A DNA stretch of 64,000 nt from Microbacterium pullorum. GTDB lineage: Bacteria > Actinomycetota > Actinomycetes > Actinomycetales > Microbacteriaceae. Of the stretch, positions 53,001 through 60,979 are shown one piece after another; the stretch's first letter is position 1; each line of letters begins with the position of its first letter. Location of the stretch: assembly GCF_014836535.1 (NCBI RefSeq), contig NZ_JACSQP010000006.1:62001-126000 (forward strand), read 5' to 3'. The notes under the pieces were generated by a model. That model was not told the DNA's origin. It did no database searches and saw nothing but the letters and a program-made list of their open reading frames with translations. The translations under genes were made by a program, and so were the position numbers.

Positions 53001-54847
53001 TCGTCGAGCTCGCCGACGCGGGCGTTGCGGGTCTCGCCCGCGACGAAGACGCCGAACAGGCCGCGGTCGGGGATGGTGCCGCCGCTCGTGACGGCGATGC
53101 GCTGGGCGCCGGGACGCCCGGTGAGGGTGCCGTGGTCGCGGTCCCAGACGATGCGGGGGCGCAGCTCCGCGAACTCGTCGGAGGGGAAGCGTCCGGCCAG
53201 CAGGTCGAGAGTCGCCTCGTACGCCGAGCGGGGCAGGGTGCGGAACGGGGCGCTGCGGCGGAGGGTGTCGAACCAGCCCTCCACGTCGAGGGGGCCGGTG
53301 GCGCAGGCGGCGACCGTCTGCTGCGCGAGGATGTCGAGCGGATTCTGCGGCACCGCGATCGCCTCGATCTGACCCGCCAGCATGCGCTCGGTCACGACCG
53401 CGGTGTGCAGCACATCGCCGCGGTGCTTCGGGAACAGCGCCGCGCGGCTCACCTCGCCCACCTGGTGTCCGGCACGGCCGACGCGCTGCAGGCCGGAGGC
53501 CGCCGACGGCGGGGCCTCGACCTGGATGACGAGGTCGACCGCGCCCATGTCGATGCCGAGCTCGAGCGAGCTGGTCGCCACGACGCAGCGCAGCGCCCCC
53601 GACTTCAGCTCGTCTTCGACGAGCGCCCGCTGCTCCTTCGACACCGATCCGTGGTGCGCCTTCGCGAGCACGGGTTCGGCGCCCGCGGTGGCGCCGGCCT
53701 GCGCCATCATCGCGGCGGGGATCGCCGGGTCGGGAAGATCGAGCCCGAGCCGCTCGGCGTAGATCTCGTTGAGCCGACCGGTCAGGCGCTCCGCCAGGCG
53801 GCGGGAGTTGGAGAAGACGATCGTGGAACGGTGCGCGAGGATGCGATCGACGATCGCCTCCTCCACGTGCGGCCACACCGAGCCGGTCGCCTCGGGTGAG
53901 GAGTCGGCACCGCGCCGGCCACCGCCGGCCGGTGCGAACCAGTCGCCGTCGTCGCCGCCGCCGCCGTCGGACGCGGCGTCGGACTCGGCGTCGGACTCGT
54001 CGGCATCGGCCTCGGCCTCGGGCGTACCCGGGGGCGGCGGCGGGTTGAGCATGTCGTCGACGGGGACCACGACCGACAGGTCGAACGCCTTCGTCGCCCG
54101 CGGCGCGACGATCTCCACGGGGGCCGACCCGCCGAGGAAGCGGGCCACCTCGTCGATGGGACGGACGGTGGCCGACAGGCCGATGCGCTGCGCGGGAGCG
54201 AGGGCCGCGGCATCGTCGGCGTGCTCCTGCCGCAGCGCCTCGAGCCGTTCGAGACTCACGGCCAGGTGCGCGCCGCGCTTGGTGGCGGCGACCGCGTGCA
54301 CCTCGTCGACGATCACGGTGTGCACATTGCGCAGAGTCTCGCCGGCCTGGCTCGTGAGCATGAGGTACAGCGACTCGGGGGTCGTGATGAGGATGTCGGG
54401 CGGGTCGGCGACCAGCTTGCGGCGGTCGGCGGAGGGGGTGTCTCCCGAGCGCACGCCCACCGTGACCTCGGGGACGGCGATGCCCAGACGCCGCGCCGAC
54501 TGGCCGATGCCCACGAGCGGCGAGCGGAGGTTGCGCTCCACGTCGACGCCCAGCGCCTTCAGCGGCGACACGTAGAGCACGCTCGTGCCCGGGTTCGGTT
54601 CGCGACGGCGGCGACCGCGGGCCGGCGGGGGCGCGGCATCCGCCGGGCGCTTCTCGTGGAAGATGCGGTCGATGGCCCAGAGGAACGCCGAGAGCGTCTT
54701 GCCGGAGCCGGTCGGGGCCACCACGAGGGCGTGCTTGCCGTGGGAGATGGCATCCCATGCGCCGACCTGCGCGGTCGTGGGGGCGGGGAAGGCGCCACGG
54801 AACCAGTCCTGCGTGGCAGGACCGAAACGTTCGAGCACGTCGGCCAT
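50033..54847 (-). CDS. lhr: Large Lhr-type ATP-dependent DNA/RNA helicase
   Basis: The 1604-residue protein is a full-length Lhr superfamily-2 helicase. It carries Walker A APTGSGKT (Lys50), VIVDEVHAV as the DEVH box, ITTPESLYLMLTSQ, FSNSRRLAERLTGRLNEIYA, ATSSLELGIDMGAVDLVIQV and RVGRAGHQVGEVS, followed by the long Lhr-specific winged-helix and C-terminal regions. An acidic glycine-rich insertion (about residues 325-350) interrupts the core. It is cotranscribed with the Nei glycosylase gene, consistent with a DNA-repair role. The start at 54847 has AAGGG adjacent but the spacing is short, so an upstream start is possible. Confidence 0.93.
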   Translation of the reverse strand: MADVLERFGPATQDWFRGAFPAPTTAQVGAWDAISHGKHALVVAPTGSGKTLSAFLWAIDRIFHEKRPADAAPPPARGRRRREPNPGTSVLYVSPLKALGVDVERNLRSPLVGIGQSARRLGIAVPEVTVGVRSGDTPSADRRKLVADPPDILITTPESLYLMLTSQAGETLRNVHTVIVDEVHAVAATKRGAHLAVSLERLEALRQEHADDAAALAPAQRIGLSATVRPIDEVARFLGGSAPVEIVAPRATKAFDLSVVVPVDDMLNPPPPPGTPEAEADADESDAESDAASDGGGGDDGDWFAPAGGGRRGADSSPEATGSVWPHVEEAIVDRILAHRSTIVFSNSRRLAERLTGRLNEIYAERLGLDLPDPAIPAAMMAQAGATAGAEPVLAKAHHGSVSKEQRALVEDELKSGALRCVVATSSLELGIDMGAVDLVIQVEAPPSAASGLQRVGRAGHQVGEVSRAALFPKHRGDVLHTAVVTERMLAGQIEAIAVPQNPLDILAQQTVAACATGPLDVEGWFDTLRRSAPFRTLPRSAYEATLDLLAGRFPSDEFAELRPRIVWDRDHGTLTGRPGAQRIAVTSGGTIPDRGLFGVFVAGETRNARVGELDEEMVYESRVGDVFTLGTTSWRIVEITHDRVNVLPAFGQPGKLPFWHGDGLGRPAELGEALGRFSREVSTAPHEKAVARLAGSGLDDNAIGNLLGYLAEQREATGSLPTDRTLTVERGRDEVGDWRIILHSPYGMHVHAPWALAVNARIRERLGVEGAAVASDDGIIARVPDAAAEPPGADLFVFDPDELEQIVTDEVGGSALFASRFRECAARALLLPRLNPNRRAPLWQQRQRSAQLLEVARRHPTFPIILETLREVLQDVYDLPALLRIARSIGDRRIRLVETDTAQPSPYARDLLFGYVGAFMYEGDSPLAERRAAALSVDPALLAELLGKIEMRELLDPEVIAQFEREAQRLDPERRARGLEGVADLLRLLGPLSADEVAERLDTDTDALTEATVHLDALVLTRRAIRVSIGGVERVAAIEDAARLRDALGTALPVGLPTAFLEPVADPLADLVARHARTHAPFRASDVATRLGLGLAVARQALQRLESQGRVTSGFFLPDPGSRGATGSEAGAVDEGEWCDTEVLRRLRMRSLAAIRGSVEPVSPEAYARFLPMWQHVTRPLEGIDGVVAVIEQLAGVPIPASAWESLILPSRVRDYVPGMLDELTATGEVLWSGHGSLPGRDGWIALHVADAAPLTLQPPDDDRAEARETDPDSGDGIAARIVAALAGGGAYFAAQLRQLTEAENEQSVIEALWDLTWQGRVTNDTFAPIRTLLGGGSQAHRTARRTPRARLYRGTALPRPGVAPPRPPALGGRWSLLPSPEPDAAARATATASLLLDRYGVVTRGSVQAEGVPGGFAQTYRVLAGFEEAGHCRRGYVIEKLGAAQFAAAVTVDRLREFAGLPDPAPLRAVTLAATDPANPYGAALAWPALDGVSHRPGRKAGGLVVIVDGALTLYLERGGRSALAFTDDEPSLAAATADLAATARERRLDTLTIEQVNGEFVYGTAVGRALRAAGFVEATRGLTLRKLTAAAGYRQAAATDA

Positions 54848-54990
54848 CCCTTCATCTTCGTCCCCACCGCCGACAATCGGGTGGCTCTTGACCTGCCGGG
54901 CGCGCGACGTCGGGTGCGTGCGGCGGCTCGCACTGGCCTTCCTGCCCGGGGAGGGATAGCCTGGGAGATCGTCTGCCAAGTGAGGGAATC

Positions 54991-55404
54991 ATGTCGAACC
55001 AGAGGGACACCGTGTGGATGACGGCGGGCGCGCTCGCCGCACTGCAGGCCGAGCTCGATGAGCTGAACGCTCGAGCCGAGGGCGACGTCCCGCAGGGACG
55101 CCAGGTGGAGCTGCGGGATCTGATCCGCCGCGCCGAGGTGGGCACCAAGCCCGACGACGGTCTCGTCGAACCCGGCATGACCGTGACCGTGCGCTTCACC
55201 CGCGACGGCTCCGAAGAGACCTTCCTGCTCGGCAGCCGCGAACTCGTGCGCCAGGGCACCGAGGTCGAGCTCGACGTGTACTCGCCGTCGTCGCCGCTGG
55301 GCGTGGCGATCACGGGCCGCTCGGTGGGCGACACCGTGACCTATGACGCCCCCAACGGCGCGACGATCGAGGTCACCGTGGTCGCGGCGGTGCCGTTCGG
55401 CTGA
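54991..55404 (+). CDS. GreA/GreB-family transcript cleavage factor-like protein
   Basis: The 137-residue protein has a short N-terminal helical hairpin (TAGALAALQAELDELNARAE) and a Gre C-terminal beta domain (VTVRFTRDGSEETFLLGSRE, ITGRSVGDTVTYDAPNGATI). The coiled coil is much shorter than in GreA and lacks the usual G-D-L-S-E-N-A-E-Y tip. It may be a Gre-like competitor or rescue factor rather than a standard cleavage factor. GAGGGA precedes the ATG. The last 32 bases overlap the convergent ABC-F gene. Confidence 0.82.
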   Translation: MSNQRDTVWMTAGALAALQAELDELNARAEGDVPQGRQVELRDLIRRAEVGTKPDDGLVEPGMTVTVRFTRDGSEETFLLGSRELVRQGTEVELDVYSPSSPLGVAITGRSVGDTVTYDAPNGATIEVTVVAAVPFG

Positions 55405-57094
55405 GCCCGCGCTCGGCCAGTGCGCCCCCACCCGACAGCTCGAGCACGAGGTCGGGCTCGAGACGCTGCAGGAACACATCATCGTGGCTGACCACGAGCA
55501 CGGCGCCGCGGTAGGCGGCGATCGCGTCGACCAGTTCGTCGACCGTGTCGAGGTCGAGGTTGTTGGTCGGCTCGTCGAGGATGAGCAGCTGCGGCGGCGG
55601 GTCCGCCAGCAGCAGCCGCGCCAGCGCGACGCGGAACCGCTCGCCGCCTGACAGGCTCGCCACCGGGCGGTCGACCGTCGCACCCCGGATGAGGAAGCGC
55701 GCGAGCCGGTTGCGCAGCTCGGCGGGCGGCATGCCCGGCGCCGCGGTGCGCACGGTGTCGAACACCGACGCCGCCTCGTCGAGGCCGTCGATGCGCTGCG
55801 GCAGGTAGCCGACGCGGTCGGTGTGCGCCTCGGCCCGCGCACAACGTCGCTGATCCGCGCCGTCGCGGCCCGAATCGGCCTGTTCCGGGGAGATCCGCCC
55901 CGGATTGGCGACATTGTGCGCGCCGGCCCCGGCGCCGGAGTCGGCGGCGGACGCGACGAGCCGCTCGAGCAGCGTCGTCTTGCCCGCGCCGTTCACACCG
56001 ACGAGGGCGACCCGCTCGGGTCCCTGCACGATCCACGAGCGCTCGCCGTCGCCGATCGTCGCGATGCGGCGGCCCGCCGGCACCCCGGGGTCGGGCAGGT
56101 CGATGTGCAGCCGGGCGTCGCCGCGGACGCGGCGGCCGGCGGCATCCCACGCCTCCCGTGCCGCCGACTCGCGGTCGGCGACCATGCCTCGCAGCTTTCC
56201 CGCCGACACCTGCGCCGCCCCTTTGCGGTTGCCGGCGATGATCCCGGGCACGCGCTTGTCGTGCTCGGCCTTGCGGCCCATCGCCGCGCGGGTGGCGAGC
56301 GTCGACTCCGCCGCGATGCGGTCGCGCTTCTCGCGGCGCACGACCTGGGCGGCCGTGCGCTCGGCCTGGCGTGCGGCATCCTGCTCGCGGGCCATCGCCT
56401 CCCGCCACGACGAGTACGGGCCGCCGAACGTCGACAGCGCGCTGCCGTACAGCTCGGCGGTCTCGTCCATGAGTTCCAGTAGCGCCACGTCGTGGCTCAC
56501 CACGATGAGCGCGCCGGGCCAGTCGTGCACGAGATACGCGAGCCGCGCGCGGGCATCGCGGTCGAGGTTGTTGGTCGGTTCGTCCAGCAGCGTGACCTCG
56601 GCACGGCGCAGGCGGATGCCGGCGACGGCGGCCAGCACCGCCTCACCGCCCGACAGCTCGCCGACCCGGCGGTCGAGGGCGGCGGGTGGGAGCCCCGCGT
56701 CGGCGAGCGCCGCTGCGGCCCGCGCCTCGACGTCCCAGTCGTCGCCGACGGCATCGAAGCGGGCGGGGTCGACGTCACCCGCCTCGATGGCGCGCAGCGC
56801 CCGCAGCGTCTCGCCGACCCCGAGGAGGTCGGCGACGGGACGCTCCACCCCGAGGGTGAGGGTCTGCGGCAGCAGGGCGACCTCACCGGTGACCGAGAGG
56901 TGCCCCGACGCCGGGGCGAGCTGCCCCGCGATGAGGCGCAGCAGGGTCGATTTACCGGACCCGTTGCGGCCGACGAGGCCGGTGCGGGCGGCGGCGAACG
57001 CGCCCGTCACCTCGGCGAGGGCGGGCGTGCCGTCGGGCCACGCGAACGACACCCGGTCGAGCACGACGGCGGGGGAGGGGGAGAGGGTGGGCAT
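55373..57094 (-). CDS. ABC-F family ribosome-associated ATPase (antibiotic-resistance type candidate)
   Basis: The 573-residue protein has two fused ABC domains with Walker A loops GRNGSGKST and GVNGAGKTT and signatures LSGGE in both, Walker B LLDEPTNNLD and LILDEPTNNLD, and no membrane segments. A charged linker joins them (ERTAAQVVRREKRDRIAAES). ABC-F proteins act on ribosomes; some dislodge antibiotics. AAGGA precedes the ATG. A 249-base leader with a tiny upstream ORF and alternative pairings supports drug-induced control and hence a resistance role, which remains inference. Confidence 0.9.
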   Translation of the reverse strand: MPTLSPSPAVVLDRVSFAWPDGTPALAEVTGAFAAARTGLVGRNGSGKSTLLRLIAGQLAPASGHLSVTGEVALLPQTLTLGVERPVADLLGVGETLRALRAIEAGDVDPARFDAVGDDWDVEARAAAALADAGLPPAALDRRVGELSGGEAVLAAVAGIRLRRAEVTLLDEPTNNLDRDARARLAYLVHDWPGALIVVSHDVALLELMDETAELYGSALSTFGGPYSSWREAMAREQDAARQAERTAAQVVRREKRDRIAAESTLATRAAMGRKAEHDKRVPGIIAGNRKGAAQVSAGKLRGMVADRESAAREAWDAAGRRVRGDARLHIDLPDPGVPAGRRIATIGDGERSWIVQGPERVALVGVNGAGKTTLLERLVASAADSGAGAGAHNVANPGRISPEQADSGRDGADQRRCARAEAHTDRVGYLPQRIDGLDEAASVFDTVRTAAPGMPPAELRNRLARFLIRGATVDRPVASLSGGERFRVALARLLLADPPPQLLILDEPTNNLDLDTVDELVDAIAAYRGAVLVVSHDDVFLQRLEPDLVLELSGGGALAERGLSRTAPPRPR

Positions 57095-57343
57095 GCGGTT
57101 CCTTCGTCGTCAGCCCCGAGATGCTCGGGGGCGCGCTGACACGAAGGGTCGCGGCGTCGGCCGACGTGAGGACGTCCGGGCCGGAAGGCGACGGGATCGA
57201 CGGGTCAGCGCAGGGATGCGCTTCCGCGTCGAAGGATCGACGGTCAGCGCGCTTACTGCGCGGCCGCGACGATCTCCGTCATTTCATTCCTCACGTGGGG
57301 GTCAAGGACGCAGGTCACCATACCCGACGCCCCCGCGCTCTGG
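57095..57343 (-). promoter_or_regulatory. Candidate attenuation leader of the ABC-F gene
   Basis: On the minus strand the leader has a nine-codon ORF (57282-57253), then GTCAGCGCGC's complement at 57243-57252, a CGTCGA-agga-TCGACG hairpin (57227-57242), an 8-base partial copy at 57204-57211, the 10-base pairing partner at 57131-57140 and a CCCCGAG-CTCGGGG hairpin (57114-57130) just before the ribosome site. A ribosome at the ORF end would cover 57243-57252 and free 57131-57140. TATGGT at 57317-57322 may be a -10. Confidence 0.5.
57253..57282 (-). CDS. Leader peptide upstream of the ABC-F gene (9 aa)
   Basis: ATG 57282 is preceded by GAGGA with a four-to-five-base gap and encodes MTEIVAAAQ followed by TAA. 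An in-frame ATG at 57321 would give a 22-residue version. The stop abuts a 10-bp inverted repeat, so ribosome occupancy would change leader folding. Tiny leader ORFs before drug-inducible ribosome-protection genes work this way. Confidence 0.45.
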   Translation of the reverse strand: MTEIVAAAQ

Positions 57344-58015
57344 CTAGGGAGCCGGCGGGGTGGGTGCGGCGTCGTCGAGCCGCTTGCGCAGGAACACCAC
57401 GACGTCGTCGAGTTCGGGCTGCGAGACGCTGTGGGTGAGGCCGGTGTAGACCCGGCCGCTGAGGTCGACGTGGTCGGGCAACCACTGCACCGTGTGGTCG
57501 ACGAGCGCGGTGGGGATGACGTCGTCGTGCGTGCCGCGCCCCCAGAACACCGGCGGGCGGCGCTCGGCCAGGCGTTCATCGCCGGGCAGGATGCCCGGGG
57601 TGACGTAGCCGCTGAGGTTCACCGCGAACGCGAAGGCGTCGGGGCGCAGGCGCAGCGCCTGCAGCGCGACGGCCGCGCCCTGCGAGAAGCCGAGGAGACC
57701 GACTGATGCCGCCCCGCTCGCGGCATCCACCCACGCCACCAGCTGCGTCGCGGCGGCCGTGACGTCGTCGGGCCGGCGCTCGTCGAGTCCCTCGATCGGG
57801 TACCAGGAGTAGCCGGGGGTCGGCCACGGCGGCGACAGCGGCGCGCGGACGGCGGCGACCACGTACTCGGGCGGCAGCAGCGGCGCGAGGGCGAACAGGT
57901 CGTTCTCGTCCGATCCGTAGCCGTGCAGCACCACCAGCAGGGGGCGTCCGGCGCGTTCGGCCGGAGGCACCGACCAGCGCACGACGTCGGGATCGAGGGC
58001 GGGAACGGCGACCAT
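57344..58015 (-). CDS. Phospholipase/carboxylesterase-family alpha/beta hydrolase
   Basis: The 223-residue protein has the alpha/beta-hydrolase pattern PLLVVLHGYGSDENDLFALA, nucleophile elbow LLGFSQGAAVA, the acidic residue in GTHDDVIPTAL and the histidine in GLTHSVSQPE. This is the layout of PF02230 esterases that cleave short acyl esters or lysophospholipids. CAGGAT is six bases before ATG 58015, so it may be leaderless; GGAGG is also present but too close to the start. It lies upstream of the ABC-F leader on the same strand. Confidence 0.88.
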   Translation of the reverse strand: MVAVPALDPDVVRWSVPPAERAGRPLLVVLHGYGSDENDLFALAPLLPPEYVVAAVRAPLSPPWPTPGYSWYPIEGLDERRPDDVTAAATQLVAWVDAASGAASVGLLGFSQGAAVALQALRLRPDAFAFAVNLSGYVTPGILPGDERLAERRPPVFWGRGTHDDVIPTALVDHTVQWLPDHVDLSGRVYTGLTHSVSQPELDDVVVFLRKRLDDAAPTPPAP

Positions 58016-58065
58016 GCCTCCATCCTGACAGGACGCACCGACGCCGGGTTGGTATACATAGGAGC

Positions 58066-58683
58066 ATGGCCGTCCGCACCCCCGACCCCGACCCAGCAGA
58101 CCGCGACGACGACGGCACGCCGCCTGACCCGCTGGGCTTCGGCTCACCCTCGGCCCGCTCGTCGCAGAACCCGGGCTGGCTCAGCGAGGTCGAACTCGCC
58201 GAGGCACGCCGGCGCCTGCCGATTCTGTACGTCGAGGCGATCCCGGTGCGCACCGACGGGGTGGGAGCGGTGACCGAGGTCGGTATTCTGCTGCGGGCGA
58301 CGCCGCTGGGGGAGATGACCCGCACGATCGTGTCGGGCCGGGTGCGCTACGGCGAGACGGTGCGCGATGCGCTGTTCCGGCACGTCGAGAACGACCTCGG
58401 CCCCATGGCCTTCCCGCTGCTGCCGCCGCAGCCGGTGCCGTTCACCGTGGCGGAGTACTTCCCGATCCCGGGAGTGAGCGCCTTCCATGACGACCGGCAG
58501 CACGCCGTGTCGCTCGCGTTCGTGGTGCCGGTCACCGGCACGTGCGAACCGCGTCAGGACGCGCTGGAAGTGACATGGATGACGCCGGCGGAAGCAGCCA
58601 CCGACGCCCTGTCGGCCGAGATGGAGGGCGGCCGGGGCACGCTCGTGCGACTCGCCCTGGCATCGGTGGGCGCCCTGCGCTGA
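58066..58683 (+). CDS. NUDIX-like DUF4916 family protein
   Basis: The 205-residue protein resembles NUDIX hydrolases in overall layout (RLPILYVEAIPVRTDGVGAV, TEVGILLRATP, VSLAFVVPVTGTC). The Nudix box position reads G-R-V-R-Y-G-E-T-V-R-D-A-L-F-R-H-V-E-N-D-L-G, so the R-E and E-E metal-binding positions are R-H and E-N; catalysis may be altered. The proline/aspartate-rich first 30 residues are likely disordered. TATACA and AGGAG both precede the ATG closely. Confidence 0.75.
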   Translation: MAVRTPDPDPADRDDDGTPPDPLGFGSPSARSSQNPGWLSEVELAEARRRLPILYVEAIPVRTDGVGAVTEVGILLRATPLGEMTRTIVSGRVRYGETVRDALFRHVENDLGPMAFPLLPPQPVPFTVAEYFPIPGVSAFHDDRQHAVSLAFVVPVTGTCEPRQDALEVTWMTPAEAATDALSAEMEGGRGTLVRLALASVGALR

Positions 58684-58700
58684 CCGTCGGGGGAAGTTCC

Positions 58701-58743
58701 GGTGGTCTCGCGATCCAATTTCCAATAGGATTATGAGACCACC
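58701..58743. promoter_or_regulatory. 43-bp palindrome upstream of the kinase gene
   Basis: GGTGGTCTC (58701-58709) pairs with GAGACCACC (58735-58743); ATCC (58713-58716) pairs with GGAT (58728-58731), and ATT/AAT also match around the AT-rich centre. Arms are symmetric about one axis. TAGGAT/TATGAG hexamers in the right half could be a -10. This fits an operator for the cluster's GntR regulator. Confidence 0.6.
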
Positions 58744-58766
58744 CCTTCCTTCCAGAGGAGAACGCA

Positions 58767-60494
58767 ATGACGCGGCTGTTCAACGACCCCGACGATTTCG
58801 CCGAGGAGATGATCGAAGGCTTCGCGGCAGCGTCCGCGCGCTGGGTGCGGCCGGTCACCGGGGGTGTCGTGCGCGCCACGCGTGGCGCTGAGCCCACCGT
58901 GGCCGTCGTCATCGGCGGCGGCAGCGGTCACTACCCCGCCTTCGGTGGACTGGTGGGGCCAGGGCTCGCCCACGGCGCCGCCATGGGGAATCTCTTCGCG
59001 TCGCCCTCCGCGCACCAGGTGCACACGGTCGCGACGGCCGCGCACGAAGGTCGCGGCGTGCTGCTGAGCTTCGGCAACTACGCCGGCGACGTGCTGCACT
59101 TCGGTCAGGCGCAGGAGCGCATGCGGGCCGCCGGCATCGACTGCCGCACGGTGCTGGTGACCGACGACGTCTGGAGCGCCCCGAAGGACGAGCTCGAGCG
59201 CCGTCGCGGCATCGCCGGCGACCTCGTCGTGTTCAAGATCGCCGGTGCCGCCGCCGAAGCCGGCCACGACCTCGACGACGTCGAGCGCCTCGCCCGCCTC
59301 GCCAATGACCGCACCCGCTCGTCCGGAGTCGCCTTCGGTGGCTGCACGCTCCCCGGCGCCGACGAGCCGCTGTTCGACGTACCCGCCGGCCGTATGGCGG
59401 TGGGGCTCGGCATCCACGGCGAGCCGGGTATCGACGAGGTCGACATCCCGACCGCCGCGGGCCTCGCAGAGATGTTCGTCACGAAGCTGCTCGACGAGCG
59501 CCCCGCGGGCGTGGACCTCGCCGGCGCGCGGGTCGTCCCCATCCTCAACGGCCTCGGAAACGTCAAATACGAGGAGCTGTTCGTCGTGTACCGCACGATC
59601 CACACCCTCCTCACGGACGCCGGCGTCGAGATCGTCTCGCCCGAGGTGGGCGAATTCTGCACGAGCTTCGACATGGCCGGCGCCTCGCTGACCCTCCTGT
59701 GGCTCGACGATGAGCTCGAGCAGCTGTGGCTCGCCCCCTGCGACACCCCGGCGTTCCGCCGCGGCGAGGTATCGGGGCGCCGTGCCGTGGAGGATGCCGA
59801 GCTCACCGCCCTGGACGACGCGCACGAGATCGGCGCCGCCTCCGATGCCTCCCGCGCGGCCGCCGCGGTGATCTCGCGGGCGTTCGCCGCGGTCGCGGCC
59901 ATGCTCGATGCGCATGCCGACGAGCTCGGCCGCATCGACCGCATCGCCGGTGACGGCGACCACGGCATCGGGATGCAGCGCGGCAGCCGCGCCGCCGACC
60001 AGGCCGCCGCCGGTGCCGCCGGCTCCGCCGCCGGGGCGCAGACGACGCTGCAGCACGCCGGCGACGCGTGGGCCGACAAGGGCGGCGGCACGTCGGGCGC
60101 CATCTGGGGCGAGATGCTCGTCGCGCTCGGCGCGGCCGTGGGCGATGAAGACGCGGTGACCGCGGATGCCGTGGGCGCGGGGGTGGCGGCCATGAAGGAC
60201 GCCGTCATGTCGTTCGGCAAGGCCAAGCCAGGCGACAAGACCATGATCGACGCGATCGTGCCGTTCTCGGACGACCTCACCGAGCGGCTCGCCGGCGGCG
60301 ACACCCTGATCGATGCCTGGTCGCACGCCGCCGGCGTCGCCACCGCCGCGGCGGAGGCGACGTCGAATCTCACCGCCCGCCTCGGCCGCGCCCGGTCGCA
60401 CGGCGACCGGAGTCTGGGCACCCCCGACCCGGGCGCGGTGTCGTTCGCGCTGGTCGCACATACCGTTCTGGACGTTCTGAAGAAGGAAGACTGA
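58767..60494 (+). CDS. DhaK-DhaL fusion kinase of the dihydroxyacetone/erythrulose kinase family
   Basis: The 575-residue protein joins a DhaK domain (about 1-330) to an ATP-binding DhaL domain (about 365-575). His217 in [11 protein letters not shown] matches the histidine that forms a covalent adduct with the ketose. DhaL has [32 protein letters not shown] and the [12 protein letters not shown] end. The substrate loop reads [12 protein letters not shown] rather than the GHEP-x-H of dihydroxyacetone kinases. With the downstream RpiB-like and TIM-like isomerases this suggests erythrulose (LerK/DerK-type) rather than dihydroxyacetone as substrate. AGAGGAG precedes the ATG. Confidence 0.88.
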   Translation: MTRLFNDPDDFAEEMIEGFAAASARWVRPVTGGVVRATRGAEPTVAVVIGGGSGHYPAFGGLVGPGLAHGAAMGNLFASPSAHQVHTVATAAHEGRGVLLSFGNYAGDVLHFGQAQERMRAAGIDCRTVLVTDDVWSAPKDELERRRGIAGDLVVFKIAGAAAEAGHDLDDVERLARLANDRTRSSGVAFGGCTLPGADEPLFDVPAGRMAVGLGIHGEPGIDEVDIPTAAGLAEMFVTKLLDERPAGVDLAGARVVPILNGLGNVKYEELFVVYRTIHTLLTDAGVEIVSPEVGEFCTSFDMAGASLTLLWLDDELEQLWLAPCDTPAFRRGEVSGRRAVEDAELTALDDAHEIGAASDASRAAAAVISRAFAAVAAMLDAHADELGRIDRIAGDGDHGIGMQRGSRAADQAAAGAAGSAAGAQTTLQHAGDAWADKGGGTSGAIWGEMLVALGAAVGDEDAVTADAVGAGVAAMKDAVMSFGKAKPGDKTMIDAIVPFSDDLTERLAGGDTLIDAWSHAAGVATAAAEATSNLTARLGRARSHGDRSLGTPDPGAVSFALVAHTVLDVLKKED

Positions 60495-60495
60495 C

Positions 60496-60951
60496 ATGGC
60501 ACTTCGACTGGTGATCGGCTCCGACGAGGCGGGCTTCGAGTACAAGGAACGCATCAAGGCCGACCTGCTCGCGAACGACCTCGTCGCCGACGTCGTGGAT
60601 GTGGGCGTGGATGCCGATGGCAACACGAACTACCCGACGATTGCCATCGCGGCCGCCGAGCGGGTGGCCGCCGGCACCGCCGACCGGGCGATCCTCATCT
60701 GCGGCACGGGTCTCGGGGTCGCGATCGCGGCGAACAAGGTCAGCGGCATCCGCGCCGTCACCGCGCACGACTCGTTCAGCGTCGAGCGCTCGGTGCTCTC
60801 CAACGACGCCCAGGTGCTCTGCATGGGTCAGCGGGTCGTCGGCATCGAGCTCGCCCGCCGCCTCGCGCGCGAATGGTTGACCTACACGTTCGACCCGCAG
60901 AGCGCCTCGGCCGACAAGGTGCAGGAGATCTGCGCTTACGAAGGCTCTTGA
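60496..60951 (+). CDS. RpiB/LacAB-family sugar-phosphate isomerase (tetrose-phosphate type candidate)
   Basis: The 151-residue protein has RpiB features: [14 protein letters not shown] and [15 protein letters not shown] with catalytic-type Cys69, and [10 protein letters not shown]. The usual D-H-A-G is D-E-A-G. It starts one base after the kinase stop. In mycobacterial and Brucella tetritol pathways an RpiB-type enzyme (DerI/EryI) converts D-erythrulose 4-phosphate to D-erythrose 4-phosphate. That role fits the neighbours; ribose-5-phosphate isomerase is the alternative. Confidence 0.85.
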   Translation: MALRLVIGSDEAGFEYKERIKADLLANDLVADVVDVGVDADGNTNYPTIAIAAAERVAAGTADRAILICGTGLGVAIAANKVSGIRAVTAHDSFSVERSVLSNDAQVLCMGQRVVGIELARRLAREWLTYTFDPQSASADKVQEICAYEGS

Positions 60952-60979
60952 GTCACCTGCCGACACGGAAGGGCGCGAG

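Noticed and set aside
60496..60951. Annotation as housekeeping ribose-5-phosphate isomerase B
   Set aside because: Possible by family, but D-E-A-G replaces D-H-A-G and the neighbours fit a tetrose-phosphate role better.
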